Positions 8,666 to 19,994 of a stretch of 64,000 nucleotides of DNA are shown in pieces (the stretch's first letter is position 1; every line of letters starts with the position of its first letter). The DNA is taken from assembly GCA_963724135.1 (NCBI GenBank), contig CAVRTA010000002.1, positions 310,001 to 374,000 of the forward strand, given 5' to 3'. The position numbers and the translations under genes are program-made. This stretch comes from DATLGB01 sp963724135 (GTDB taxonomy: Bacteria > Actinomycetota > Thermoleophilia > Solirubrobacterales > Solirubrobacteraceae). A model generated the notes under the pieces. It was not told where the DNA came from and did not search any database. It was given only the letters and a program-made list of their open reading frames with translations.

Positions 8666-9982
8666 ATGACCACCACCATGACCGCGTCCGAGGCGGCGGT
8701 GCGCGTGCAGGTGACGGACACCATCGGCTTCGGGCTCGGTACCGGCCAACCGGGTGCGTTCCTGAAGGCGCTCGGCGAGCGCGACGACTGGCAGGACCTG
8801 CGCCTGTACGGGGCACTGCTGACCGTGTGGAGCGAGGCGTTCACCCATCAGAACGTCCACTACCTCTCGGGGTTCTTCGGCCCGGTCGAGCGCGCGCTGC
8901 GCGACCAGAACGCCAACCTGTCGTTCGCCCCCGCGGACTTTCGTCGCTTCACGCCGCTGCTGGCCGACCAGCGGCCCCGCATCATGTGCGCCCCGGCCGC
9001 TCCGCCCGACGGCGACGGCTGGTGCTCGCTGTCGCTGCACGCCGGCGCGTCGGTCGCCGAGCTGCACCGCGCCGGGGCCGACGCTCAGCGACTGCTCGTC
9101 GTCGAGTGCTCGCCCAACTACCCGCGCACCGTCGGCCTGCCGCCCGAGCACCGCCATGCGATCCACGTCGACGAGATCGACGTCCTGATCGAGTCCGAGG
9201 AGTCCCCGCTCGCACTGCCCGACGCCGAGCCGACAGAAGTCGACCGCGCGATCGCTGAGAACGCGCGCGCCTTCATCCCCGACGGCGCGACGCTGCAGAC
9301 CGGCATCGGTGCCGTCCCGTCGACGATCGCTGCGCTGCTCGCCGACGGGCCGGGCGGCGGCTACGGCCTGCACACCGAGATGTTCACGACCGGCTGCATG
9401 CGCCTGCACCAGGCCGGCAAGGTCACCAACGCGAAGGCGCTGTACCCGGGCGTCTCGGTCACCACCTTCGCCGCCGGCACCGCCGATCTCTACGAGTGGC
9501 TCGACGGCAACACCGAGGTCGCGTTCCTGCCCGTCGAGCTGGTCAACACGCCCGAGCTGATCGCGCGCAACGAGGACATGGTCACGATCAACGCCGCGAT
9601 GGCGGTGGACGTCCACGGCCAGGTCATCGCCGACACGATCGCCGGCAAGCAGTTCTCCGGGGTCGGCGGGCACGAGGACTTCGTGTCGGGCCCGGGACTG
9701 TCGCTCAACGGCCGGTCGCTGCTGTGCCTGCCCTCGACCTTCACGGCCAAGGATGGGACCGTCCAGTCGCGCATCGTCCCGTGGTTCGAGGAGGGCGCCG
9801 TCATCACGACCCCGCGCCATCAGGTCGACGTCGTCGTCACCGAGCACGGCGCGGCCGAGCTGATGGGCAAGACGATCCACCAGCGCGGGCTCGAGCTGGC
9901 CTCGATCGCGCATCCGGACTTCCGCGAGCCGATGCTCGAGGCCGCCGAGCGCGCGTCGGGCGGCCGCTCGCCGCTGGGCTAG
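8666..9982 (+). CDS. Acetyl-CoA hydrolase/4-hydroxybutyrate CoA-transferase family
   Basis: 438 residues, ATG at 8666. The fold is the Ach1/Cat1-type CoA-transferase: an N-terminal Rossmann-like half and a C-terminal half with the glycine-rich segment QTGIGAVPSTIAALL. The likely catalytic glutamate is E238 in GLHTEMFTTG, which forms the glutamyl-CoA thioester. A second conserved block, FSGVGGHEDFVSG, lines the CoA site. The enzyme transfers CoA between short acyl groups such as acetate, butyrate or 4-hydroxybutyrate; which one cannot be told here. It is divergent from the prepilin-like gene, 55 bp apart. Confidence 0.88.
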   Translation: MTTTMTASEAAVRVQVTDTIGFGLGTGQPGAFLKALGERDDWQDLRLYGALLTVWSEAFTHQNVHYLSGFFGPVERALRDQNANLSFAPADFRRFTPLLADQRPRIMCAPAAPPDGDGWCSLSLHAGASVAELHRAGADAQRLLVVECSPNYPRTVGLPPEHRHAIHVDEIDVLIESEESPLALPDAEPTEVDRAIAENARAFIPDGATLQTGIGAVPSTIAALLADGPGGGYGLHTEMFTTGCMRLHQAGKVTNAKALYPGVSVTTFAAGTADLYEWLDGNTEVAFLPVELVNTPELIARNEDMVTINAAMAVDVHGQVIADTIAGKQFSGVGGHEDFVSGPGLSLNGRSLLCLPSTFTAKDGTVQSRIVPWFEEGAVITTPRHQVDVVVTEHGAAELMGKTIHQRGLELASIAHPDFREPMLEAAERASGGRSPLG

Positions 9983-10001
9983 GGGCTCTTGCCGTAGGCC
10001 G

Positions 10002-10061
10002 GAGCCGATGCATCGAGTCGGCTCTGATGAATTTCACCCTCGATGAGGGTCCAATTCATCA
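10002..10061. terminator. Two adjacent hairpins between convergent genes
   Basis: Hairpin 1 (10002-10024) pairs GAGCCGA with TCGGCTC. Hairpin 2 (10025-10061) pairs TGATGAATT then ACCCTC with GAGGGT then AATTCATCA around a 3-nt loop, with a 2-nt mismatch inside the stem. Hairpin 2 is unusually AT-rich for this DNA. The element lies 20 bp after the CoA-transferase stop and about 90 bp from the SGNH-hydrolase stop, so a bidirectional terminator is the simplest reading. Confidence 0.6.
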
Positions 10062-10148
10062 TTGCCGTCTGGCGGGTCCCGGCGGCCGGCTCGACCTCCC
10101 TCCCTCGGTGCCAACCGAAAGCTCGAGGCCTCGCGGGGCACTGATGCT

Positions 10149-11360
10149 TCAGCGGCCGATCAGGCGTGCGCGCTTGAGCGCCGCGATCACGTGGTCGGCG
10201 GCGATCCGGGCGCCGGGCAGGGAGAGGTGGATCCCGTCGTCCTCGCGCACGTCGCGCAGGCGACCGCGGTAGGTCATCGTCTCGCGGTAGCGGCGGCCGG
10301 GCGTGAAGATCTCGTCGGCGGGGATCAGACGAGCGCCCGGTACGGAGGCGGCGGCGCGGGCGATGGCGCCGTTGATCGCTGTCGCCGGCGGCCAGCGGCG
10401 CTCGTCGCGGGCGTAGGGCACGGTGAGCCAGATGACGCGCCCGGCTCCGTCTTGCGCGTAGATCTCCATCACCTGCCGGGCGCGGATCTCGTACAGCTGG
10501 GCCCAGTCCGGGCCGCAGCACTCGACGTCGCGGCCGTCGGGCGCGCGCATGGTGAAGGAGTCGTTCGTGCCCAGGAACAGGATGGTCGCGTGCGGGCGGT
10601 GCCGGCGCACCTGCTTGCGGGCCAGCGCGGGCCAGTCGACGACGAAGTTGGCCGAGAGCGCGGCGCCCGGCTTGACGTCGGAGACGACGGCCGCGCGGCG
10701 CGCGAGGCGATCCTCGAGCACGCTGTCGAGGCTCTGCATCAGCGAGTCGCCCGTTATCAGCAGCGTCGAGCCGGTCGCCTTCGCGCCCACCGTCTGGGTG
10801 GTCTCCTGGTGGTCGGCGTACAGCGAGACCCGGTCGCCGCGGCGCAGCCGCATGCGGCGCGTCAGCTTCGTCTGGCCGGCGGACAGTTCGAAGCCCGAGC
10901 ACCGGCGCGGGCCGCACACCTGAGCGGTGACGTCCCCGAGCTCCCAGGTGTCGCGCACGGTCACCTTGCGCGGACGTGCCGACAAGGCGAGGCGGTTCGC
11001 GCACGACGGCGTGCGCACGACGTAGTCGGTCTGCTCGGCGCGCTGCTCGTTGCTCGCGATCGCAACCAGCCGGCGCGTCCGTTGTGTGCAGGACCAGCGC
11101 AGCACGTCGGGGAGCGGCGCCCAGTACACGGGCCCGTAGATGCTCTCGGCCACGTAGTGCGCGTTCGGCCGCACGACCTCCTGCAGCGTGCCGTCGACCA
11201 TCTCGTAGAGCGCGATCTCGGGCAGATCGCCGCTCGCGGTGATCGCCGCCGAGATGTACCCGCGGTGCGTCTCGGCGTTGACCTGGAGCAGCACGCTGGC
11301 CGTGGCCCGTGCCGGGAGGCAGAACGAGAGCAGCGTCATCGCTGCGAGGATCAGCTTCAA
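10149..11360 (-). CDS. Secreted SGNH (GDSL, DUF459-like) hydrolase
   Basis: 403 residues if translation starts at the TTG at 11360, which overlaps the nuoN stop (TTGA) and gives a signal peptide MKLILAAMTLLSFCLPARATA; an ATG at 11339 is the alternative. An N-terminal beta-rich, cysteine-containing domain (about 22-195) precedes the SGNH domain. Block I is GDSLMQS (Ser206), block III GTND (264-267) and block V DGIH (Asp375, His378), so the catalytic set is complete. The family hydrolyses esters or transfers acyl groups on cell-surface polymers. Coupling to nuoN looks positional rather than functional. A paralogue with the same layout lies at 50218-51390. Confidence 0.82.
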   Translation of the reverse strand: MKLILAAMTLLSFCLPARATASVLLQVNAETHRGYISAAITASGDLPEIALYEMVDGTLQEVVRPNAHYVAESIYGPVYWAPLPDVLRWSCTQRTRRLVAIASNEQRAEQTDYVVRTPSCANRLALSARPRKVTVRDTWELGDVTAQVCGPRRCSGFELSAGQTKLTRRMRLRRGDRVSLYADHQETTQTVGAKATGSTLLITGDSLMQSLDSVLEDRLARRAAVVSDVKPGAALSANFVVDWPALARKQVRRHRPHATILFLGTNDSFTMRAPDGRDVECCGPDWAQLYEIRARQVMEIYAQDGAGRVIWLTVPYARDERRWPPATAINGAIARAAASVPGARLIPADEIFTPGRRYRETMTYRGRLRDVREDDGIHLSLPGARIAADHVIAALKRARLIGR

Positions 11361-12865
11361 ACCAGGATGGAGCGTAGAGCGGTGCCCGCGTCCTCGGCGG
11401 CGTCGAAGAGCGGCTGGGGGTAGACGCCGAAGAAGACGATCGCGGCCAGGCACACCGCCGCGACCGCGAACGCGAGCGGGTGCCGGTGCGTCGCGCCGCC
11501 CGCGATCACCGGCTGGCCGGCCGCGGTCACCGCGCGCGACTCCGCCTCCGGGCGCGTCCAGATCGCCGCGACGACGCGCAGGTAGTAGGCCAGCGACACA
11601 GCCGACCCGAGGACGATCACCGCTCCGAGCCATCCGTAGCCGTTATCGACCGCCGCGTCGATCAGGTAGACCTTCCCGAAGAACCCGACCGTGGCGGGGA
11701 AGCCCGCCAGCGCGAGCATCGCCGCCGTCATCGCCCACGCCAGGACAGGCGACTCGTCGCCGAGGCCGTTCATGGCGGAGATGTCGTCGCCGCGGCCGGT
11801 CGAACGCTCGCGGGCGGCGATGACGGCGAACGCGGCCAGGTTCATCATCAGGTAGGCGGCGAGGTAGAACGCGGTCGCCTGGACGCCCAGGGGGGTGGAG
11901 ACGACCAGGCCCGCGAGCAGGTAGCCGGCCTGCGCCACCGACGAGTAGGCCAGCAGCCGCTTGAGCGACGACTGCCCGAGCGCCCCGACGTTGCCGACGA
12001 CGATCGTGATCGTCGCCAGCACCGCGAAGATCGGCATCCACGTCTCGGCCGTCCCGATCAGCGCGACGTCGAAGAGCCGCAGCAGCACGCCGAACGCGGC
12101 CGCCTTCGTCGCCACCGCCATGAACGCGGTGACGGGCGTCGGCGCCCCCTCGTAGACGTCCGGCGTCCACTGGTGGAAGGGCGCGACGGACGCCTTGAAC
12201 GCCAGCCCGGTGACCGCGAGCGCAACGCCGGTGAGCAGCAGCACGTCGCGGTCGAAGCCGGCGGTCGAGATCGCCGAGCGGATCGCGTCGTAGCCGGTCT
12301 CGCCGCTCGCGCCGTAGATGAGAGCGAGGCCGTAGACGAGCGTCGCCGAGCCGACCGACCCGATGATCAGGTACTTCAGGCCGGACTCGAGGGACGTCGC
12401 GCGGCGCAGCTCGCTCGCGCACAGCACGTAGAGGGGGATCGACAACAGCTCGAAGCCGATGAACAGCGCGATCAGGTCGGCAGCGCCCGCGAGCACGACC
12501 ATCCCCATGACCGACGCCAGCAGCAGCGAGTGGAACTCCCCGTGGCCGGCGTCCTCCACGGCGTCCGAGCCCACCGCCATCGCCGTCGCGGCGATCGCGC
12601 CGGCGCAGCAGAGGATCGTCAGCCCGAGCGTGAGGGGGTCGATCTTGAGAGCGCCCGCGATGACGAGCTCGTCCGTGTCCCACTGCCAGACCGCGAGTCC
12701 GATCGCCGCGCCGAGCGCCGTGACCGTGAGCGCCGGGACGACGGCGGTGCGCGCGACGCGGCTGCGCAGCAGGCCCGCCAGGAGGACGATCACCGCGCCG
12801 GCCGCCAGCGCGACGAGCGGCGAGATCGCCGCCCAGTCGATGTGGGGGGCCTGGGCCTTGGTCAC
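11357..12865 (-). CDS. nuoN: NADH-quinone oxidoreductase subunit N
   Basis: 502 residues, GTG start overlapping the nuoM stop as GTGA. It is one of the three antiporter-like proton-pumping membrane subunits of complex I, with about 14 transmembrane helices. The proton-channel lysine motif KASVAPFHQWTPDVYEGAP sits near residue 225, and the discontinuous helix region around SLKRLLAYSSVAQAGYLLAG near 300. It lies last in the nuoJKLMN block, as in most bacteria. Its stop overlaps the start of a secreted SGNH hydrolase. Confidence 0.97.
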   Translation of the reverse strand: MTKAQAPHIDWAAISPLVALAAGAVIVLLAGLLRSRVARTAVVPALTVTALGAAIGLAVWQWDTDELVIAGALKIDPLTLGLTILCCAGAIAATAMAVGSDAVEDAGHGEFHSLLLASVMGMVVLAGAADLIALFIGFELLSIPLYVLCASELRRATSLESGLKYLIIGSVGSATLVYGLALIYGASGETGYDAIRSAISTAGFDRDVLLLTGVALAVTGLAFKASVAPFHQWTPDVYEGAPTPVTAFMAVATKAAAFGVLLRLFDVALIGTAETWMPIFAVLATITIVVGNVGALGQSSLKRLLAYSSVAQAGYLLAGLVVSTPLGVQATAFYLAAYLMMNLAAFAVIAARERSTGRGDDISAMNGLGDESPVLAWAMTAAMLALAGFPATVGFFGKVYLIDAAVDNGYGWLGAVIVLGSAVSLAYYLRVVAAIWTRPEAESRAVTAAGQPVIAGGATHRHPLAFAVAAVCLAAIVFFGVYPQPLFDAAEDAGTALRSILV

Positions 12866-14330
12866 TTGATCACCACGGTCTCTGAGCGCGGGCCGAGGGC
12901 CTGCTCGCTCGCCTCGAGCGCCGCCTGCGGATAGACGCCGAACGCAAGCACGGCGGCCACGAGCGGCACGAGCACGAGGCGGTCACGCCGCGACACGTCG
13001 GGCGCCTCCTCGGCCACCTCATCGCCGCGCCGGTTGTGGAACGTGCGGATGTAGGCGCGCAGCACGTACACCGACGCCAGCGCGACGCCGGTGAAGGCGA
13101 CGATCGCCAGCACGAGCTTGGCCTTGAACGCGCCCAGCAGGATGAAGAACTCGCCGACGAAGTTCGCCGAGCCGGGGATCGCCAGCGTCGCGAAGGCGAC
13201 GATCAGCGCGAGCGTCGCTAGCACCGGGCCGCGGAACGCGAGCCCGCCCAGCGCCGCGATGTCCTCGCGCCCGCCCGCACGCTCGGCCGCCAGCATGACG
13301 ATGAAGAAGAACGGCAGCACCACGAGGCCGTGGTTGATCGACTGGAGGATCGCGCCCTGCGCCCCCTGATCGTTGAGCGCGAAGATCCCCAGCGTGATGA
13401 AGGCCAGCTGGGCGAGCGACGAGTAGCCGAGGATGAGCCGCAGGTTGGTCTGCGTGAACGCCATCGCCGAGCCGTACAGGATGCCGACGACCGCCAGCAG
13501 CATGAGCGTGAGCTGAAAGTCCTGCGCCGCGTCGGGGAAGAGCGGGATCGCGACCTTCAGGAAGCCGTAGGCGGCGACCTTCGAGAGCACCGCGGAGAAG
13601 ACGGCCAGCGCGGGCAGCGGCATCTGCCGGTACGCGTCCGGCATCCAGCCGTGCACGAGGAAGGCGGGCATCTTGATCAGGAAGGCGAGCGCGAAGGCCG
13701 CGAACAGCAGCCGCTGGGTGCCGTCCGGGAGCGGGTTCTGCGCCAGGTAGTCGAGCGCGAACACCGGCGCGTCGCCGGGCGCCGATTCGACTGCCGCCGC
13801 GACGGCCGCCGCCAGCATCAGCAGCGAGCCGACGAGCGTGTAGATGATCATCTTGATCACCGCCGGGCGCCGCTCGGGCCCGCCCCAGCCGAGCATCAGG
13901 AACAGGAACGGGACCAGCATCAGGTCGAAGAAGGCGACGAACAGCGCCAGGTCCTGAGCGAGGAACGCGCCCAGCACGGCGGTCTCGGCGAGCCCCAGGT
14001 GGACCGCCCAGCGCCGTGGCTGGCCGACCGGCCGCACCAGCGTCCACACCGCCGTGGCCGCGAACAGCAGGGCGGTGAGCGCGACCAGCCACAGGTTGAG
14101 GCCGTCGATTCCGAGCGAGTAGCGGATTCCGAGCGTCTCGATCCAGCGGTCGTCGGTGACGTATTGCAGTCCCGCCTGCGCGCGGTCGAAGTCGACGAGC
14201 AGGATCACGGCGAGCACGAGCGCGACCAGCGACCCGAGCAGCCCCACCGCGCCGGCCGTCCGCTCCGGCGTCAGCGCAGCCAGCAGCCCGAAGGCCAGCG
14301 GCGCGAACAGCAGGATGGACAGATGGATCG

Positions 14331-14334
<4 letters not shown>
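12862..14334 (-). CDS. nuoM: NADH-quinone oxidoreductase subunit M
   Basis: 490 residues from the GTG at 14334, which overlaps the nuoL stop as GTGA; longer readings of this frame run through nuoL and are not coding. It is an antiporter-like complex I subunit with about 14 membrane helices, the channel segment KMPAFLVHGWMPDAYRQMP near residue 225, the proton-path Glu in a PFLFLMLGWGG-type helix and the NLRLILGYSSLAQLAF block. It translocates protons across the cytoplasmic membrane. Its stop overlaps the nuoN start. Confidence 0.97.
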
Positions 14335-16333
<1,999 letters not shown>

Positions 16334-16337
<4 letters not shown>

Positions 16338-16633
16338 CCCTGCAGCTCCCGCAGCTCGTCGACGTCGACGGGGATGTGGCGGCGGTAGATCGCGACGATC
16401 AGGCCGAGGCCGACCGCGACCTCACACGCCGCGACGACCATCACCACCAGTGCGAAGACCTGCCCGTCCTGGTTGCCGTGCGCGCGGGCGAAGGCGACGA
16501 GCGCGAGGTTGGCCGCGTTGAGCATCAGCTCGAGGCAGAGCAGGATCACCAGCGGGCTGCGGCGGACGAGGATGCCGCCGGCGCCGATGCAGAAGACCAC
16601 TGCCGAGACCAGCAGGTACCAGGTGATGCTCAC
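16334..16633 (-). CDS. nuoK: NADH-quinone oxidoreductase subunit K
   Basis: 99 residues from the GTG at 16633 (GTGA overlap with nuoJ). It has three transmembrane helices with the conserved membrane glutamates in LCLELMLNAANLALV and VVAACEVAVGLGLIV, which form part of the proton path next to NuoH, NuoA and NuoJ. Length and motifs are standard for the subunit. Confidence 0.96.
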
Positions 16634-17253
16634 CGCTCGGGCGACCCTCCGGCCTCGAGGATCGAGCCGGGCTCGTGGCTGTCGAGGGTGCCGGCCTCCT
16701 CGGCCTTGAACAGGTCGGAGACGCTCAGCGTGCCCATCGGCTCGAGGCCCTCGCGGCGGCGCGCGAGGATGACCGCGCCGACGGCGGCGACGAGGAGCAG
16801 AAAGGACGCGACCTCGAAGGCGAGCAGGTAGTCGGTCAGCAGCAGCTTGCCGATCTCGGCGGGCGAGCCGAAGGTCTTGAACCAGCCGGTGCCCTCGGTG
16901 TCGACGACCTCGAGCCCCGTGCCGAGGACGGCGATGAAGAACTCGACCAGCAGCGCGCCGGCGAACGCGAACGAGACTCCCTTCAGGCCCGGGCCCGGAT
17001 GCGGCCCGACGGAGTGGTCGATCCGCCCGATGTAGGCGGCCACGAACACGTACAGGACCATCACCGCGCCGGCATACACGACAACCTGCGCGGCGGCGAC
17101 GAACTCCGCCCTGAGCAGGAGGAAAAGGGCGGCCAGACACAACAGGTGGCCGACCAGGGCCAGCACCGAGTAGAAGGGGTTGCGCAGCGCGACGGTACCG
17201 CCCGCCCCGGCAATGGCACCGATCGCAGCAATGAAGAAGACGACCTCTGCCAT
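16630..17253 (-). CDS. nuoJ: NADH-quinone oxidoreductase subunit J
   Basis: 207 residues, five predicted transmembrane helices, with the conserved VVVYAGAVMVLYVFV helix that carries the pi-bulge region of complex I NuoJ. The C-terminal 35 residues are hydrophilic and acidic. This is the first gene of the nuoJKLMN block; nuoI ends 5.1 kb upstream, at 22374. The block must therefore be transcribed from its own promoter, probably within or beside the divergent micro-gene at 17282, since only 28 bp separate the two starts. Confidence 0.96.
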   Translation of the reverse strand: MAEVVFFIAAIGAIAGAGGTVALRNPFYSVLALVGHLLCLAALFLLLRAEFVAAAQVVVYAGAVMVLYVFVAAYIGRIDHSVGPHPGPGLKGVSFAFAGALLVEFFIAVLGTGLEVVDTEGTGWFKTFGSPAEIGKLLLTDYLLAFEVASFLLLVAAVGAVILARRREGLEPMGTLSVSDLFKAEEAGTLDSHEPGSILEAGGSPER

Positions 17254-17281
17254 GCGCGAGGCGCAATGCTACGAGAGACCG

Positions 17282-17431
17282 GTGCTTCGTGACCTCGCCC
17301 TCCTGACCGTTGTCTTCGTCGCCGTGACGGCGCTCGCCGAGCTGCTCGGCGCCGCCAACCTGGGCACCGCCGCGGCGTTCGGGCAGATCGCGTTCGTGCT
17401 CGCGCTCACCGGTGTGCTGGTACGCCGCTGA
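17282..17431 (+). CDS. Small two-helix membrane protein, 49 aa
   Basis: Starts at a GTG at 17282, with GAGAG about 5 nt upstream; an in-frame ATG at 17252 would overlap the nuoJ start. Two hydrophobic helices flank a GAANLGTA turn and the protein ends in ...VLVRR, a layout like the DUF1328 small membrane proteins, though the sequence match is loose. Divergent from nuoJ. The function is unknown; it could equally be a non-conserved reading frame. Confidence 0.45.
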   Translation: MLRDLALLTVVFVAVTALAELLGAANLGTAAAFGQIAFVLALTGVLVRR

Positions 17432-17477
17432 ACACCCTTGGCGATAGGAGCCGCGGTGCCGATGCGTTATGTGAACG

Positions 17478-18944
17478 ATGCGCCGCGCGCTCCTCTCCGT
17501 GCTCGTGTTCACCGCGCTGGCGGCGCCGGCCGACGCTGCCCTGTGGACGCCCATGCCGGCGCAGCTCGTGGCACCGCCGGAGCTCCCGCGCGGCGACGGC
17601 GTGCGCGCCGTCGTGGGGCGCGCGCGGATCACCGGCGCGATCCCTGCGCGCGACGCGCGGCGCTGGCGCGCCGACATCGTGGCGGCACGCGCCGTGCTGC
17701 GGCGGCTGTCGGGTGCGCGGCGGGCAGAGCTGGCGTCCGTTCTCGCGGGCCTCGGCCACCGGCTGACCGCGTCGCGGATGCCGCTGGCGTTCCTGACGCT
17801 CGAGCGCAACACCGCGCTGTGGCGGACGCGGCCGATCCCGGCGCCGGGAGAGCGCATGACCTTCGGCCGCGATCCCGCCGTCTTCCAGTACTTCCCCGGC
17901 CGCGGCATCCAGTTCCACCCGCTGGCCACGGCGGGCAAGGCGAACGCCCTGGCAGACGACTGCGCGAACCTGTTCCGGCCCGCGTGCCGGCGTACGCGCC
18001 TGCGTGCGATCCTCGACCGCCTGGTCGAGCTGTCGTCGCGGCGCGGCCGGTTCAGGGCGTGGGAGTACCGGTTCGACTTCGGCGGGCCGCCGCTGTGGAT
18101 CTCGGCGATGGCGCAGGGGACGGCCGCGCAGGCACTGGCCCGCGGAGCTGAGATCTTCGGCGACGAGCGCTACCGCGCGACGGCGCTCGCCGCGCTCGGC
18201 GCCTTCGAGCAGCCTCCGCCGCTCGGCGTCGCGGTGGGCCGCGAGTACCTCATGTACTCGTTCGATCCGGGCCTGCACATCATCAACGGCTTCCTGCAGT
18301 CGCTGATCGGGCTGTACGACGTGGCCGAGCTCACCGGCTCGGCGCGCGCGCGGCGCCTCTACGAGCGCGGCGAACGCGCCGCGCGCGGGATGCTGCGCGA
18401 CTACGACACCGGCGCGTGGTCGCGGTACTCGTTCGCCGGCCGCGAGTCGACGCTCTCCTATCACGAGCTCGTCACCGGCTTCCTCGCCGAGCTGTGTGCC
18501 CGCAACGGCCGAGAGCACTACTGCCGCGCCGCCCGGCGCTTCGACTTCTACCTGCACGAGCCGCCGCGGATCCGGCTCGCCGTCCCGCGCCGCGCGACCC
18601 AGAACCACGGCACCTCGTTCAGCGTCCGGGTGTCGAAGATCTCGTCGCTCGACGTGACAGTGAGCGGCGCGCTGCACAGCGCCACCACCCTCCCGCGCGG
18701 CTCGCGCGCCTACACGTGGACGCCGCGCCGGCACGGCGCCTACCGCATCCGCGTCACGGCGGTCGGCCCCGAGGGCCTGCGCTCCGTCGTGCGCAGCACG
18801 GTGCGCGTCCGCATCGACCCGGCGATCGTGCGCGCCCGCAGGCGCGCGGCCCGCGAGCGCCGCGAGGCGCGCCGTCGCATCGCCGAGCGCCACGAGCGCC
18901 GCGCCGCGCGGCGACACCGCCGCGCCAGGTTCCGCCCGCGCTGA
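17478..18944 (+). CDS. Secreted D-glucuronyl C5-epimerase-like protein
   Basis: 488 residues with a signal peptide (MRRALLSVLVFTALAAPADA). The central part (about 130-370) resembles the C-terminal catalytic (alpha/alpha) domain of D-glucuronyl C5-epimerases, with QYFPGRGIQFHPLA, YSFDPGLHIINGFLQS and WSRYS...STLSYHELV, the aromatic and histidine-rich stretches that line the sugar cleft. An Ig-like beta domain follows (about 385-455) and the C-terminus is very rich in Arg and Glu. By family it would invert uronic acids in an extracellular polysaccharide, but bacterial members are little characterised and another sugar activity is possible. Confidence 0.72.
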   Translation: MRRALLSVLVFTALAAPADAALWTPMPAQLVAPPELPRGDGVRAVVGRARITGAIPARDARRWRADIVAARAVLRRLSGARRAELASVLAGLGHRLTASRMPLAFLTLERNTALWRTRPIPAPGERMTFGRDPAVFQYFPGRGIQFHPLATAGKANALADDCANLFRPACRRTRLRAILDRLVELSSRRGRFRAWEYRFDFGGPPLWISAMAQGTAAQALARGAEIFGDERYRATALAALGAFEQPPPLGVAVGREYLMYSFDPGLHIINGFLQSLIGLYDVAELTGSARARRLYERGERAARGMLRDYDTGAWSRYSFAGRESTLSYHELVTGFLAELCARNGREHYCRAARRFDFYLHEPPRIRLAVPRRATQNHGTSFSVRVSKISSLDVTVSGALHSATTLPRGSRAYTWTPRRHGAYRIRVTAVGPEGLRSVVRSTVRVRIDPAIVRARRRAARERREARRRIAERHERRAARRHRRARFRPR

Positions 18945-19070
18945 CGCCGACCGCTGCGCGCCCAGCTCAGGCGCGCTCAGCTGCCGGAGCCGTTCCCGAG
19001 TCATATTGACCACTCAGACGCCAACCCCCGCGAACGCGCAGCGGGCCAAGCCGGATACCTTCCAGCAACG

Positions 19071-19493
19071 ATGGACTTCTCCGGCTCTCCGGCGCGCGTG
19101 TACGAGCGGGTAACGCACCTCGGCGAGGACGAGTTCGCCGCGCTGATGGCCGACCAGGAGCCCCGCGACAAGGTCATCGACACGCTGGTGACGCACATGT
19201 CGGCGCTGTACCGGGGCGACCCGGACGTCGATGCGGTGCTGCACGTGAAGCTCTGGGACCGGCCCGGCGGCGGCTACGACCACCGCGAGCTGGTGATCGC
19301 CGGTGGCGCGTGCGCGGCGACCGAGGGCGAGCCGCGGCACGAGCCCGACCTCACGCTCAAGGTCCGTCCCGAGGATCTGCGCCGGATCGTCGCCGGCGAC
19401 GCCGGGCCGCGCCGGCTCGCGCTGCAGGGCCGCCTGCGCGTCATTGGCGACCTGCGCCTGGGTATGCGACTATCGGAGCTCTTCGAGCTCTAG
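19071..19493 (+). CDS. SCP2 sterol-binding domain protein
   Basis: 140 residues. The central segment LVIAGGACAATEGEPRHEPD followed by LTLKVRPEDLRRIVAGD and the ending GRLRVIGDLRLGMRLSELFEL match single-domain SCP2 proteins, a lipid-binding fold with a hydrophobic tunnel. Such proteins are thought to carry fatty acyl or sterol-like ligands in the cytoplasm. The stop is 12 bp before the next gene, which has its own strong ribosome-binding site; the two probably share a transcript. Confidence 0.78.
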   Translation: MDFSGSPARVYERVTHLGEDEFAALMADQEPRDKVIDTLVTHMSALYRGDPDVDAVLHVKLWDRPGGGYDHRELVIAGGACAATEGEPRHEPDLTLKVRPEDLRRIVAGDAGPRRLALQGRLRVIGDLRLGMRLSELFEL

Positions 19494-19505
19494 CAGGAGG
19501 ACGGC

Positions 19506-19994
19506 ATGTCGCACTCCGCAAGCGTTCTGGTCATCGCCAACGTGACCGCCGACACCGACGACCTCGTCGCCGCGCTGAAGGCGCGGCTCGAGAAGGGCGA
19601 GGCGCGGTTTCACCTGCTGATGCCGGCGGCGGAGCTGGGCGCCTCCGGCCGCGAGGCGGCTCAGCCGCGTCTGGAGACGGCGCTCGCGCGATGGCGCGAG
19701 GAAGGGCTCGAGTGCGATGGCGAGGTGGGGGACTCTGATCCGGCAGTGGCCGCCTCGGAGGCCTGGGATCCGCGCCGCTTCGACGACGTGATCGTGTCGA
19801 CGCTGCCCGGGCAGTCGTCGAAGTGGCTGCGCTTCGACCTGCCGCACCGTGTGGCGCAGATCACCGATTGCTACGTGACGCACGTGATCTCCCGGCCCCG
19901 CGCGGAGCCGGGAGTCACACGCCATCGCGAGTCGCACCGCGACCCGATGGGCCCCCTCGGCGTGCTCGCCTGGGGGCGCCGGGAAACCGGCTAG
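19506..19994 (+). CDS. Universal-stress-like small protein
   Basis: 162 residues; AGCAGGAGG precedes the ATG. The N-terminus SVLVIANVTADTDDLVAAL and the region DDVIVSTLPGQSSKWLRFDL resemble the nucleotide-binding-like alpha/beta fold seen in the Usp-related C-terminal domain of some amino-acid permeases. The G-2x-G-9x-G(S/T) ATP motif of true UspA proteins is not clear, so ATP binding is doubtful. Its stop overlaps by 4 bp the stop of the convergent VOC gene. Confidence 0.6.
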   Translation: MSHSASVLVIANVTADTDDLVAALKARLEKGEARFHLLMPAAELGASGREAAQPRLETALARWREEGLECDGEVGDSDPAVAASEAWDPRRFDDVIVSTLPGQSSKWLRFDLPHRVAQITDCYVTHVISRPRAEPGVTRHRESHRDPMGPLGVLAWGRRETG

